Source of the DNA: Prevotella sp. UBA2456
GTDB lineage: Bacteria; Bacteroidota; Bacteroidia; Bacteroidales; Bacteroidaceae
Direction: 5' to 3'
Length of the DNA: 64,000 nt
Assembly: GCA_002342415.1 (NCBI GenBank)
Contig: DDPY01000022.1
Span: 1-64,000, forward strand
Shown here: one piece after another, positions 38,578 to 47,963 of the stretch
How the letters are laid out: each line of letters opens with the position of its first letter
Position numbering within the stretch: position 1 is the stretch's first letter
Notes under the pieces: generated by a model
The model's input: the letters and a program-made list of their open reading frames with translations, nothing else
Told to the model about the DNA's origin: nothing
Databases searched by the model: none
Program-made: the position numbers and the translations under genes

Positions 38578-40269
38578 TTATCCGCAGAAGAACAGCACCA
38601 CTATCTGCGCGGTGAAGATACGCAGGAACATCGACAGCGGATAGACCGTCGAGTAGCCCAGCGCAGGAGCCTCCTTCGAGCAGACACTGTTAGCGTATGC
38701 CAGTGCGGGGGGATCGGTATAGGTGCCCGCAATCATACCCATGATGGTGAAGTAGTTGAACTTGAACTTCAGGCGGGCTATCGGACCCACTATCAGGATG
38801 GGAATCACCGTAATCAGGAAACCCGTCAGCACATACAGCAGTCCGTCGCCCTGCACCACCGTCTCGAAGAATCCGGCACCGGCCTTGATGCCCACCGAGG
38901 CTAAGAAGAGCACCAGTCCGATCTCGCGCAGCATCATGTTTGCCGAGGTCGTGGTGTAGGTCACCAGGTGTATCTTGTAGCCGTAGCGGCCTATCAGGAT
39001 GGCGATAATCAGCGGTCCACCGGCAATACCCAGTTTCATGGGTACGGGCATGCCCGGAATGGCGATGGGCAGCGAACCGAAGATGATACCGATGATGATT
39101 CCCACGAAGATGGTGGCAATGTTGGGCGCATCCAGTCGGCGGATAGAGTTACCCATTGTGTTGGCCACACGGTCGACGGCATCCTCCGGGCCCACCACCA
39201 TGATGCGGTCGCCCACCTGCAGGGGCAGGGTGGGTGAGGCAAAGATGTCCATGCCCTGACGTGTCACACGCGTCACATTCACATTGTGTACGCTCGAGAA
39301 GTGCATCGATGCCAGCGACTTGCCGTTAATCTTCGGGTTGGTCACCAGAATGCGCTTCGATACGAACGGCTGGTCCTGCTGTTCCCAGTTCACCTTGATC
39401 ACCGGACCGATGAAGGCAATGATAGCCTCGGCATCGGCCTCCGTGCAGACGATATACAGCTGGTCGCCCTTGTGGAACACCGTGTTGCGGTTAGGAATCG
39501 AGACGTGGCCGTCGTGCAGGATGCGCGAGCAAACGAAGTCGCGGTTCAGGAAGTCGTGCACCTGCAACAGCGTCTTGCCCTCCAGGTAGTCGTTCGTCAC
39601 CTCCAGGTGCATCTTGTGAGGCTTCTGCGAGGCCTTCACACCTTCAGTGGCATTCAGGCTCTCCTCCTCTTCCTCCAACTTCACCTTGCAGATATAGCGT
39701 ATCAGGATTGTTGCACCGATGATGCCCAGCACACCTAACGGATAGGCGCAGGCATAGGCTGATGCAATCTGCGGTGCACCGCTGGGGAACACCGACTGCA
39801 ACGCCTCGTTGGCGGCACCGAGTCCGGGTGTGTTCGTGACGGCACCATAGAGCGTACCTACCATCATGGGCAGGTTGGTCACGTCCGAGGTGTCGAAAAA
39901 GCAGAAGTAGCAGGCAAACATCACCAGAATATTCAGCAGAATACCCGTTGCTGCCAGCCCGTTCAGCTTGACACCTGCCGTGCCGAAGCTCTCAAAGAAA
40001 CCGGGCCCCACCTGCATACCAATCATAAAGACAAACAGAATCAGTCCGAAGTCCTGGATAAATGTCAGTATCGGCGTCGGAGCCGTAAACCCGACATGTC
40101 CGGCCACAATACCGGCAAACAATACGAACGTTACACCCAGCGAGATGCCTCCCACTTTTATCTTGCCCAAGTACACGCCTGCGGCTATCACCACCGCATA
40201 GAGCAGGGCAATATGGGCCACCGAGTCGGTAGTAGTGAATAAATTAGTTAACCATTGAAACGTTTCCAT
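38578..40269 (-). CDS. YidE/AspT-type putative transporter with two RCK_C domains
   Basis: 563 residues. Two blocks of membrane helices (about residues 15-175 and 375-560) flank a cytoplasmic region with two RCK_C/TrkA-C-like domains (about 205-365). This matches the AspT/YidE aspartate:alanine exchanger family. The repeated G-P-rich helix segment (IGMQVGPGFFESFG and VGIKAGAGFFETV) is typical. An in-frame ATG at 40326 lies upstream of the promoter box at 40294-40301, so 40269 is used. The substrate is unknown. The gene is followed by the 9-bp repeat array. Confidence 0.85.
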   Translation of the reverse strand: METFQWLTNLFTTTDSVAHIALLYAVVIAAGVYLGKIKVGGISLGVTFVLFAGIVAGHVGFTAPTPILTFIQDFGLILFVFMIGMQVGPGFFESFGTAGVKLNGLAATGILLNILVMFACYFCFFDTSDVTNLPMMVGTLYGAVTNTPGLGAANEALQSVFPSGAPQIASAYACAYPLGVLGIIGATILIRYICKVKLEEEEESLNATEGVKASQKPHKMHLEVTNDYLEGKTLLQVHDFLNRDFVCSRILHDGHVSIPNRNTVFHKGDQLYIVCTEADAEAIIAFIGPVIKVNWEQQDQPFVSKRILVTNPKINGKSLASMHFSSVHNVNVTRVTRQGMDIFASPTLPLQVGDRIMVVGPEDAVDRVANTMGNSIRRLDAPNIATIFVGIIIGIIFGSLPIAIPGMPVPMKLGIAGGPLIIAILIGRYGYKIHLVTYTTTSANMMLREIGLVLFLASVGIKAGAGFFETVVQGDGLLYVLTGFLITVIPILIVGPIARLKFKFNYFTIMGMIAGTYTDPPALAYANSVCSKEAPALGYSTVYPLSMFLRIFTAQIVVLFFCG

Positions 40270-40293
40270 AACACATTTTTTCGAAATTGCGTG

Positions 40294-40301
40294 CAAAGGT
40301 A
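40294..40301 (-). promoter_or_regulatory. Promoter -7 box (TACCTTTG)
   Basis: TACCTTTG on the minus strand, 25 bases before the transporter ATG at 40269. Confidence 0.75.
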
Positions 40302-40526
40302 CAAAGAAATTGCTCAATTCATGCATCTTTGTGCAACTAAAATTTGCGATTTTTACTTTTTTTAGTGATTATGCCAAAATGAATATTTGTTTTTTTTCTA
40401 AGCATTTCAACCCCTTGTGTGGAATCCTCCATGTGTGGTGTGAGAACGGGCGGGGAGGACTGGAAAGAAGAATGTAAAGATTCTTCGGATGAAGAAGAAA
40501 AGGCGAGAAAAGGGACTGGAAATGTT

Positions 40527-40600
40527 GAGTTAACTCAAATCATCGTTTGAGTCAACTCATTTGATGAATCGAGTTAACTCAACTGATAAAACGAGTCGAC
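40527..40600. repeat. Four palindromic sites at a 22-bp period
   Basis: GAGTTAACTC at 40527, GAGTCAACTC at 40549, GAGTTAACTC at 40571 and GAGTCGAC at 40593, exactly 22 bp apart. The first is part of TTGAGTTAACTCAA. Palindromes on one helix face are typical of operator arrays. The array lies about 225 bp upstream of the transporter promoter. Confidence 0.85.
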
Positions 40601-40642
40601 GGGCTAGAAAAGTTTGGTCTGTTGATGTAAAAGAATTTGATT

Positions 40643-40682
40643 TAAAAAATGGCGGCATCGGCTGTGATAGCCGATGCCGCCA
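40643..40682 (-). terminator. Terminator of the OB-fold lipoprotein operon
   Basis: TGGCGGCATCGGCT (40650-40663) and AGCCGATGCCGCCA (40669-40682) form a perfect 14-bp stem. The minus-strand U run is encoded just before it. Confidence 0.9.
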
Positions 40683-40703
40683 ATAGGATAGGGGAGTGTG
40701 GGG

Positions 40704-42797
40704 TTAGTTGGCGTAGGTGATGGTGATTCCGGTGATGCGGAACTGAGTGCCACCGCTATTGCCGCTCTCCAGCCAGTTGACCACCTTTAACTTGCTGCTG
40801 TTAACGTTGGAGAACGTGACAGTCTTGTCGTCCTTTGCAGGGGTAATCTTGCTTCCGGCTTCTCCATACATCTCGTCATTGCCCTTATAGGCAGTTCCGT
40901 TGTATGTGTCGTAGGCGAACACCACCTTTGCAATCTTCTTGCTTCCGGCATCGATCGTCATCGAGTTGCGGGCATAGATGCGGATAATCTTGGTGCCTTC
41001 GTGATACACCGGTGCGTTCTTGCCATCTTCCTGTGCAACGGCCAGCGTGGTGCCGTCGCTGAGCTTGATAGCGGCGAGATTGCTGCAATCCAAATCGCCG
41101 AAGGCTGCCGTGATCTCGCCACCGCCGGTATTGCCGCCGGTGGAGCCGCTGTCGCTGGTCTTTTTGCCGTTGATGGTGACAATCTGGGCAGCACTCTTGC
41201 CTGTGGTCTCAGGCGTGTTGCCCTTGAAGTTGACTACTGGGCCGTAGATGACCACCTCGTCACCAGCCTTCACCTCATAGCCGTCAGCCAGCTTCTCGCC
41301 GTCGGTGCCTGCTACCTGATAAGCCTTGAACAGGTCGGTGGCATCCTTGGTGTCACCCATGTCGAAAGTGACATTGCCGTAGCCGCCAGAAGCCTTTCCG
41401 CCTTTGACGACGATGCCCTTGATGTAGTACTTCTCGGTAGAAGCAGTTTCGCCGACCTCCTTACACTTGGCAATGGCCTCGGCAATGTTGAACGGCTTGT
41501 TCTGCGAGCCGTCGTTGCCCGTAGCAGCGCCCTCGCTGGTCTTCTTGCCGTTGATGGTGACAATCTGTGCGGCGCTCTTGCCGGTAGTCTCAGGCGTGTT
41601 GCCCTTGAAGTTAACCACCGGGCCGTAGATGACCACCTCGTCGCCTTCCTTCACCTCGTAGCCGTCAACCAGTTTCTCGCCGTCGGTGCCTGCTACCTGA
41701 TAAGCCTTGAACAGGTCGGTGGCATCCTTGGTGTCACCCATGTCGAAAGTGACATTGCCGTAGCCGCCAGAAGCCTTTCCGCCTTTGACGACGATGCCCT
41801 TGATGTAGTACTTCTCGGTAGAAGCAGTTTCGCCGACCTCCTTACACTTGGCAATAGCTGCTGCAATGTTGAACGGGTCAGCCTGCGTACCATTACCCTT
41901 GGCGTTGCTGTCGCCGCCAGAGCCCTTGGTGAGCTTGACGATGTAGTTGCCTTGGGCAACCTCAGGAGTGGTGTTGCCGTCCTTCACATATTTGGTCAGC
42001 TTACCCAAAACTACCACCTCATCGCCTACGTTGATCTGGCCTGCCTCGGTGAAGTCGGTGTTGTCCACGTTCTTGCCGCGGAAGACAGTAAGCTCGTTGG
42101 TGCCGTCGGAGATGATGTAGTCGATGTTCTTGTACTTGGCAATATCAGCGTCAGCGGTCTTGATTTTTGTAATCTTACCGGTGACATAGGCATCCTGTTC
42201 GGTAGTACCGTTGTCAGCCAGTGCCTTGATGGTCTCCAGTGCCTGGGCAACAGTGAGGGGAGCATCCTTGGTACCGAGCGTTGTTGCAGGAGTAGTGCCG
42301 CCGCCCTTGCCGTTGACGGAGACGACATAGGCAGAGCCCTGGACGGTCTCGGGGGTGTTGCCCTTGTAGTTGGTCACCTTGCCGCAGACTACTACGAAGT
42401 CGCCCTCCTTGATGAATTTCTCGTCGGTGACGTTCTCGCCGCCCAGGCCCTTGGCGCGGTAGACGGTGAACTTGTTGGCAGTGCCGTCCACATTGTCGGA
42501 CATGTTGAAGGTGGCGTTGCCATACTGTGCCGAGATGTCGGTGGTCTCAGAGACATAGCCCTGGATATAGACCTCCTTGTCCGACGGGGTGTCGGCACCC
42601 AAGCCGGAAATGTACTGCAGCACGCCGGCCACATTGTAGGGGTCGGCCTCGGTGCCGCTTCCTGCGGGCTCGATGGTCTCACCCTCCTCAACGGCGGGCT
42701 TGAAAATCTCGCCAAACGGTGCGGGCACGTCTGAGCAGCTGGTGAATGTGAAGGCCGCTACGGCCAGCGCAATCAGATAATTTGCTATTCTTTTCAT
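40704..42797 (-). CDS. Lipoprotein with four tandem OB-fold-like repeats
   Basis: 697 residues. The lipobox is FTSCSD. Four repeats of about 125 residues follow, each with ADPYNVA/ADPFNIA-type starts, a YIKGIV/YVTGKI strand, YGNVTFDMGD, and GDEVVIYGPVVNFKGNTPET. This is an OB-fold-like pattern known from extracellular Bacteroidales proteins. A C-terminal beta-rich domain (about 560-697) has a GGTQFRITGITITY ending. Repeats three and four are nearly identical, including at DNA level. It follows the DUF5689 lipoprotein and TonB-receptor genes. OB folds commonly bind nucleic acid or oligosaccharide, so a surface ligand-binding role is likely but unproven. Confidence 0.8.
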   Translation of the reverse strand: MKRIANYLIALAVAAFTFTSCSDVPAPFGEIFKPAVEEGETIEPAGSGTEADPYNVAGVLQYISGLGADTPSDKEVYIQGYVSETTDISAQYGNATFNMSDNVDGTANKFTVYRAKGLGGENVTDEKFIKEGDFVVVCGKVTNYKGNTPETVQGSAYVVSVNGKGGGTTPATTLGTKDAPLTVAQALETIKALADNGTTEQDAYVTGKITKIKTADADIAKYKNIDYIISDGTNELTVFRGKNVDNTDFTEAGQINVGDEVVVLGKLTKYVKDGNTTPEVAQGNYIVKLTKGSGGDSNAKGNGTQADPFNIAAAIAKCKEVGETASTEKYYIKGIVVKGGKASGGYGNVTFDMGDTKDATDLFKAYQVAGTDGEKLVDGYEVKEGDEVVIYGPVVNFKGNTPETTGKSAAQIVTINGKKTSEGAATGNDGSQNKPFNIAEAIAKCKEVGETASTEKYYIKGIVVKGGKASGGYGNVTFDMGDTKDATDLFKAYQVAGTDGEKLADGYEVKAGDEVVIYGPVVNFKGNTPETTGKSAAQIVTINGKKTSDSGSTGGNTGGGEITAAFGDLDCSNLAAIKLSDGTTLAVAQEDGKNAPVYHEGTKIIRIYARNSMTIDAGSKKIAKVVFAYDTYNGTAYKGNDEMYGEAGSKITPAKDDKTVTFSNVNSSKLKVVNWLESGNSGGTQFRITGITITYAN
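41155..41881 (-). repeat. Recent tandem duplication of one OB-fold unit (381-bp offset)
   Basis: 41155-41500 and 41536-41881 are near-identical at an offset of 381 bp (127 codons). The stretches 41298-41473 and 41679-41854 look identical. It encodes repeats three and four of the lipoprotein. Confidence 0.9.
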
Positions 42798-42839
42798 AGT
42801 GATATTGTTTTTTATTCGTGTTCGATATTGGATTGTTGT

Positions 42840-44120
42840 TTACTTGATGCTCACGATGGTGCTGCCCTGGGCAAACTGCGGGGTGTTGCCCTTGTAGTTG
42901 ACCACCTTGCCGTAGACGACGACCTCGTCGCCCTCCTTGATGATGGTGGCATCCTTCGCGTTGAACTTCTGACCGTTCAGGCCGTAGCCGCGATAGATCT
43001 GGAACGTTCCGGTGGAGCCGTCGCGCTCATCGGAGATGAGGTAGGTGGCATTGCCGTAAGAGCCCGTCGTGTCGATGTCGCTGATGCTGACAATGATGCC
43101 CTTGGCATAGACTTCCGACGACTGGACATCGGCTGCCATACCCTTGGTGAAGGCGCTGACGGCGGCTACGTTGAAGGGGGCGTCCACCTTGCCCGTTCCA
43201 GTAGGAGTGGCTACGGGAGCAGCCTCGGTGTTGGAAGCCACGATGTCGTTCTCGGTGCGCATCAGTATCTGCCACACGTCGTTATAGCGGGTGGCCACAC
43301 CCGTGATGTCGACGCGACCGGTAGGCATCGCCTTGTTGGCAAAGTCGGCATAGGTGCTGGTGCGCAGCACGACGTTGCTCAGTCCGCTGATGACGCGGTT
43401 GGCACAGTTGGCGGTCAGGCTCACGCTGCCGTCGGACGGTGCGAATACGGCTGTGCCGTCAGCCTCGGACAGCTCGACACCCTTGAGCGTGATGAGCCGT
43501 CCGCAATACTGGGCGATGTCGAGGCTGTTCAGGTTCCACTTGCACTCGATGGGGTTGGCAAAGATGCCGTCCATGATGCCGTCGCTCTTGGAGAGCAGAC
43601 GGTAGTGTTCCTGCCAGAGGTAGCGGCTCATGCGGCCTACCTGCGGGGTAGCATCCTCGCGGTTGGGATTGGTATAGGTGGTTCCAATCTGTGGCTGCTT
43701 GCCGTAGCCGCCCACATAGAGTCCCTGAAGCTCGATGAGCACAGGCTGGCCTACGGTGAAGGGACCGAAGAGGCCGCCCTGGGCGATGCTGATGGCAATG
43801 GCACCGGTGGCATCCTGGATGTAGAGCGAGTTATAGATGTTGCCGCCCTCGTCGTTGCCGGTGACGATACCACGAATCTGCATGGGTTCCTTCACCTGCT
43901 TCAGGCTGTTGTTGTTGATCTCGTTCTGATAGAGCTGCTTGACTTCGGCAATGGTCTTCAGGTTGGTCACCTTGATGTACTTGTTGCCATAGCTCTGCAA
44001 GCCCGTCTGCTCAGCGGGTGCATCCCAGTCGCCGTTGTGGCAGGAGGTGAGGGCTGCTGTAAGGCAGCAGCTTACTGAACAGACAAGGATATATTTGAAT
44101 ATTGTCTTCATAGTCTGCAT
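42840..44120 (-). CDS. DUF5689-containing lipoprotein with additional OB-fold-like domain
   Basis: 426 residues. The signal peptide ends in AALTSCHN (lipobox). Residues about 45-270 match the DUF5689 pattern: YIKVTNLKTIAEV, IRGIVTGNDEGGNIYNSLYIQD and VLIELQGLYVGGYG. The C-terminal part (about 310-426) is an OB-fold-like unit of the same type as in the next lipoprotein, with GDEVVVYGKVVNYKGNTPQF. It lies 7 bases after the TonB-dependent receptor gene and 43 bases before the second lipoprotein gene. The receptor and two lipoproteins look like a surface capture complex. DUF5689 has no established ligand. Confidence 0.82.
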   Translation of the reverse strand: MQTMKTIFKYILVCSVSCCLTAALTSCHNGDWDAPAEQTGLQSYGNKYIKVTNLKTIAEVKQLYQNEINNNSLKQVKEPMQIRGIVTGNDEGGNIYNSLYIQDATGAIAISIAQGGLFGPFTVGQPVLIELQGLYVGGYGKQPQIGTTYTNPNREDATPQVGRMSRYLWQEHYRLLSKSDGIMDGIFANPIECKWNLNSLDIAQYCGRLITLKGVELSEADGTAVFAPSDGSVSLTANCANRVISGLSNVVLRTSTYADFANKAMPTGRVDITGVATRYNDVWQILMRTENDIVASNTEAAPVATPTGTGKVDAPFNVAAVSAFTKGMAADVQSSEVYAKGIIVSISDIDTTGSYGNATYLISDERDGSTGTFQIYRGYGLNGQKFNAKDATIIKEGDEVVVYGKVVNYKGNTPQFAQGSTIVSIK

Positions 44121-44126
44121 TGTTTT

Positions 44127-46751
44127 TTAGAAACGATAACCAATGTTCAGCATACCGTTGATGCCGTAGGCATAATACTTCTTCGGGTTGCGGTCGAACT
44201 TGTAGACGCGGGCGCTGCCCACCTCGCCGGTAGTCGAGTTGACGGAGTAGTTGGAGCGGCTCTGCTCGTAGCCGCCGGTGACGATGCTGCGGTTGTTGAG
44301 CACGTTGGTCAGCATGAGGTTGATGGAGAGCGAGCCCTTCTTCAGACGGATGCTCTTGCCAATAGAGAGGTCGAGCATGAATCCGCCCTTGCCCTTTTCC
44401 TGCTCTATGGCGCTGTTGAGCAGCACCTTGTCGCCAGCCTCGTTGTAGCTGTAGACCTGCTCGGCCAGGATACCGCTGTTCTCGTACGACTTCTGACGGT
44501 TGTCGAGGGTGGAGCCGTAGCGGTAGGAGGGCGAGTAGTAGAGGTAGATGCGGTCGTAGTAGTTGCCCATCAGGTCGATGAACCAGCCCTTGGCGTGATA
44601 GCTCAGGGTGAGGTTGAGGGCTGTCAGCGGCGTGCCGGCCTCGCGCATATTCTTGTTGTAGACAATATCGCCGTAGTATTTACCCTCGGTGGAGTTCATA
44701 TAGACCACGTCGGCATTGTTGGTGTTCTTGGCCTCGCTGACGGTGCCTAAGGTCTTGATGCTGAAGGCGGGCGTGACCTTGAAGTTCAGGCCCCACTCCA
44801 GTCCGTAGTAGGCTTTCTTGATGCCCGTCATCGAGACGTAGGAGAACGAGGCAATGTCGTCGTAGAAAAACTGCTGCCACTCGGTGGCGTCGGTCACGCT
44901 GCTGTAGTAGCCGCCGATGTTGGCCTTGAGCCATGAGTTCTCATACTGGTAGCCCAGCTCGGAGCTGAATATCTTCTCGTTCTTCAGGTTGTGTACGAAG
45001 TCGTTGTTGACTTCGGGCGAAACGAAGGCCGTCTGAGCCTGGGGAGCCTTGAGCTCGTAGCCCAAGCCCAGCTGGATGGTGTTGCCGGCACCGAGGTTAT
45101 AGGTCAGTCCGCCCTTGAAACCGCCCTCAAGGAACTTGGCCGTCTTGCTCTTGCCATACGACGAGGCGCCTAAGGCCTCGGCAATGCCGTTGCGCATCTT
45201 GCCGTCGCGTGCCATGGTGACACCGCCGATGCGGCCTGCCACGAAGGTGGCCAGCGCACCTTTCTTATATTGTAGCGAGGTCCACAGTTGTGCCTTGCGC
45301 ACCAGCAGGTTGTAGTCGTAGCCGAAGCGGTCGCCCTTCTTTACCTCGGCATTGGGATTGTTGAGGTCGTACTGTACGCGGGGATCGGTAGACGGATAGT
45401 TGCCTAAGGCATAGGTGTTGATGTTATGAAAGGTGTTGGCACCCAGCAGGTCTTCCATCGTCTGGTAGTGCATGCCCTTGTTGGTAGCCAGCTGGAGTCC
45501 GAGGTTCCAGTTGGTGTTCTTATTCAGCTCGCTCTTGAGGGTCGAGGCCAGAGTCAGGTTCAGATTGTTGTTGTGGCGGGCCTGCACGTAGTACATAGCA
45601 TCGCGGCCTACCGAGTTGCCCATCTGGTTGGCGTAGTAGAGGCGGTCCCACTGTATCTGGCGGGCCTCGTCGCTACCCATCATGTAGGTGCGGGCACGAT
45701 AGAAGTCGTCGTAGCCGCTGAGCGTGCGTCCGGCAAGGTCCTCGGGATACCAGACGTCGTAGTAGCTCGACGGCAGGTTCTTCCAGTAGTCGGGCTGGGG
45801 ATTCTCGGCATTGTTGTAGTTCAGCTTGGTGCTCTTGTAGATAGAGTAGCGGCCAGTGAGCGTGGTGGTGAGCTTCTGGCGGTGGTTGATGTTCCAGTCC
45901 CAAGTCATCATCACCGTCGGAGCAAAGTCGTTGATGACGCGCGAGTTGCGTTTCTTGCCGTCCTGATAGCCCCAGTAGGGGTTGTAGAAATAGCTGTTGG
46001 CCAGCCAGTAGCTCTCGTCGGTGGCAGCGCCCTGTCCGGCCCGCTCAGTGGGGTTGCCCCAGGTGACGATGCTCAGCGAGTGGCGGTCGTTGAGCTTCTT
46101 CTCGGCTCCGAGAAAGTAGGAGAGCGAGTTGTAGAAGGTGCCGGCTACGTAGCTGGTAGCCATGCTTGCCCAGCGGTAGGTGACGTTGGCCGAGAAGGCC
46201 CAGCCGTCCTGGCGCAGTCCTGAGTTGTAGGCGTAGATGCCACGCAGCGTGTAGTTGCGGTTGGCTCCAGCCAGCGATGCATACTGTCCGGTAGGCATGT
46301 GACTGGGGCGGAAGTCGTAGTTGTTGGAACCGCCCATGGCCGCCATCGAGAAGTTGTTGGCCTCGAAGGGCAGGGCAGCCTCGCGACCCTGGTTGGTGAC
46401 GCGGTTCAGTCCGCCTACGAGCGAATAGCGGAACTGGCCGCTCTCCATGTCGTTCATCGGGGCACCGTTGATGTAGATCTCATTGTACTTTTGATTAAAA
46501 GCACGGTAGCGGAAGCGCACCGGACTGAACAGATATCCCACCTGCGAGGCGTAGATGTTCTGGTTAGACGAGATGATGGTCACATTCTGCGACATGTCGT
46601 CATCCTCGCCCAGCTGAGCTTCCGTGAAGGTGAAGGCCTGTTCGCTCGTAATGGCGTTTTGTCCATCCTGCTGCTTGGGTTCATCAGTCTGGGCAAAGGC
46701 CGAAGGAGCGATGCATAGTGCCATCACTGCTAATTTCAGCTTTTTCTTCAT
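44127..46751 (-). CDS. TonB-dependent receptor-like outer-membrane protein
   Basis: 874 residues. The signal peptide ends at SAFAQ. The plug region (about 30-190) includes VTIISSNQNIY, YNEIYINGAPMND and the GGLNRVT segment, and a long beta-barrel follows, ending in the aromatic strand MLNIGYRF. It lacks the N-terminal carboxypeptidase-like domain of SusC proteins and no SusD partner is encoded nearby. The partners are two OB-fold lipoproteins instead. Divergent from a secreted endonuclease/exonuclease gene followed by uridine kinase, which suggests import of nucleotides or oligonucleotides, though a metal complex or other ligand is possible. Promoter at 46791-46798. Confidence 0.83.
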   Translation of the reverse strand: MKKKLKLAVMALCIAPSAFAQTDEPKQQDGQNAITSEQAFTFTEAQLGEDDDMSQNVTIISSNQNIYASQVGYLFSPVRFRYRAFNQKYNEIYINGAPMNDMESGQFRYSLVGGLNRVTNQGREAALPFEANNFSMAAMGGSNNYDFRPSHMPTGQYASLAGANRNYTLRGIYAYNSGLRQDGWAFSANVTYRWASMATSYVAGTFYNSLSYFLGAEKKLNDRHSLSIVTWGNPTERAGQGAATDESYWLANSYFYNPYWGYQDGKKRNSRVINDFAPTVMMTWDWNINHRQKLTTTLTGRYSIYKSTKLNYNNAENPQPDYWKNLPSSYYDVWYPEDLAGRTLSGYDDFYRARTYMMGSDEARQIQWDRLYYANQMGNSVGRDAMYYVQARHNNNLNLTLASTLKSELNKNTNWNLGLQLATNKGMHYQTMEDLLGANTFHNINTYALGNYPSTDPRVQYDLNNPNAEVKKGDRFGYDYNLLVRKAQLWTSLQYKKGALATFVAGRIGGVTMARDGKMRNGIAEALGASSYGKSKTAKFLEGGFKGGLTYNLGAGNTIQLGLGYELKAPQAQTAFVSPEVNNDFVHNLKNEKIFSSELGYQYENSWLKANIGGYYSSVTDATEWQQFFYDDIASFSYVSMTGIKKAYYGLEWGLNFKVTPAFSIKTLGTVSEAKNTNNADVVYMNSTEGKYYGDIVYNKNMREAGTPLTALNLTLSYHAKGWFIDLMGNYYDRIYLYYSPSYRYGSTLDNRQKSYENSGILAEQVYSYNEAGDKVLLNSAIEQEKGKGGFMLDLSIGKSIRLKKGSLSINLMLTNVLNNRSIVTGGYEQSRSNYSVNSTTGEVGSARVYKFDRNPKKYYAYGINGMLNIGYRF

Positions 46752-46790
46752 AAGGTTTACTTTTTTTTAATGAATTCAGATTGTTGGATG

Positions 46791-46798
46791 CAAAGATA
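46791..46798 (-). promoter_or_regulatory. Promoter -7 box (TATCTTTG) for the TonB-receptor operon
   Basis: TATCTTTG on the minus strand, 40 bases before the receptor start. Confidence 0.75.
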
Positions 46799-46873
46799 GC
46801 AAATAAAATGTAAAAAACGGTATCTTTTCGTATTTTTTTTCTAAAAACATGCCCGATTCTCGAATTTATTCAG

Positions 46874-46881
46874 TATCTTCG
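46874..46881 (+). promoter_or_regulatory. Promoter -7 box (TATCTTCG) for the nuclease gene
   Basis: TATCTTCG is a one-base variant of TAnnTTTG, 22 bases before the ATG at 46903. It makes the in-frame ATG at 46849 untenable. Confidence 0.65.
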
Positions 46882-46902
46882 CCACAAAAATCTGAAACTA
46901 TT

Positions 46903-47958
46903 ATGAAAAAGCTGTTATCAACAATTGCCTTCATGCTCCTGATAGGGACATGCGGTGCCCAGGCGCAAGACCGTAAACTGAATGCCTATGCCATAGGGTT
47001 CTACAATGTGGAGAACCTATTTGACACCCAGCACGACGAGGGTAAGAACGACTATGAATACCTGCCTGACGGCCGTAACAAGTGGACGGAGATGAAGTAT
47101 CAGCACAAGTTGCGCAACATGTCTCGCGTGCTGTCCGAGATGGGCACCGACAAGTTGCCTTACGGTTGTGCGGCCATCGGAGTGGCCGAGGTGGAGAATG
47201 CCCGCTGCATGGAGGACCTGTGTAACCAGGAGCCCCTGAAGGCCCGCAACTACCAGTTCTGTCATGTCGAGGGTCCCGACCAGCGTGGCGTAGACTGTGC
47301 GCTGATCTACAACCCGGCTCAGTTTACCGTCCGTAATGTGAAGCTTGTCCCCTATATATATAAAGAGGAGGAAGACATCCAGAAGGGACGTGCCACACGC
47401 GGCTTCCTCGTAGTGAGCGGAACGCTGGCAGACGAGCATGTGACCATCGTGGTCTGTCACCTGCCTTCCCGCGGTGCTACGAGCTACTATCGCGAGCTGG
47501 GCGGCGAGCAGCTGCGCGTTGTCAAAGACTCGCTGCAGAAGGACGACCCCAACGTGAAACTCTTCATCATGGGCGATATGAACGATGATCCCAAGGACCG
47601 CTCGATGTCGGTATCATTAGGTGCCCGTCGCGACATGAAGGATGTCGAGGAGGGCGGACTGTATAACCCCTGGTGGAAGATTCACGACAGCGGAACGGGT
47701 ACGCTGACCTATCAGAATGCCTGGAACCTCTTCGACCAGATTATCCTGTCGCGCAACCTGCTGGATATGGAAGGCACCAAGCAATATAGCACGCTGACAT
47801 TCTTCCAGCCGCAGATATTCCGTCGCGACTATCTGTTCCAGCAAGAAGGAAAGTACAAGGGCAACACACTGCGCACCCATGCCGGCGGAGTATGGCTCGA
47901 CGGCTATAGCGACCACCTGCCCACGCTGGTGTATCTGGTCAAGGCCGTGGGGAAATAG
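46903..47958 (+). CDS. Secreted endonuclease/exonuclease/phosphatase-family protein
   Basis: 351 residues. The signal peptide ends near CGAQAQ. The EEP-fold catalytic motifs are visible: FYNVENLFD, AEVENARC, FIMGDMNDDP and the terminal YSDHLPTLV. The family includes DNase I-like nucleases and phosphatases. Its secretion suggests action on extracellular nucleic acid or phosphodiesters. It is divergent from the TonB-receptor and OB-fold lipoprotein operon, and uridine kinase follows it by 87 bases, which fits a nucleic-acid scavenging pathway. Which substrate (DNA, RNA or a phospholipid headgroup) cannot be told from the motifs. Confidence 0.85.
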   Translation: MKKLLSTIAFMLLIGTCGAQAQDRKLNAYAIGFYNVENLFDTQHDEGKNDYEYLPDGRNKWTEMKYQHKLRNMSRVLSEMGTDKLPYGCAAIGVAEVENARCMEDLCNQEPLKARNYQFCHVEGPDQRGVDCALIYNPAQFTVRNVKLVPYIYKEEEDIQKGRATRGFLVVSGTLADEHVTIVVCHLPSRGATSYYRELGGEQLRVVKDSLQKDDPNVKLFIMGDMNDDPKDRSMSVSLGARRDMKDVEEGGLYNPWWKIHDSGTGTLTYQNAWNLFDQIILSRNLLDMEGTKQYSTLTFFQPQIFRRDYLFQQEGKYKGNTLRTHAGGVWLDGYSDHLPTLVYLVKAVGK

Positions 47959-47963
47959 TAATC

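Larger units (their letters stand above)
40270..40703. other. Intergenic region with promoter, 22-bp array and terminator
   Basis: 434 bases. It holds the transporter promoter (40294-40301), a T-rich stretch, four 22-bp-spaced GAGTTAACTC-type sites (40527-40600) and the terminator of the OB-fold lipoprotein gene (40643-40682). No gene or RNA was recognised. Confidence 0.7.

Noticed and set aside
40527..40600. A short CRISPR array
   Set aside because: The units are 8-10-bp palindromes with 12-bp spacers, far from CRISPR repeat and spacer sizes, and no cas gene is present.
41001..42734. A 577-residue plus-strand open frame opposite the OB-fold lipoprotein
   Set aside because: It mirrors the codon pattern and internal duplication of the real gene and has no features of its own.
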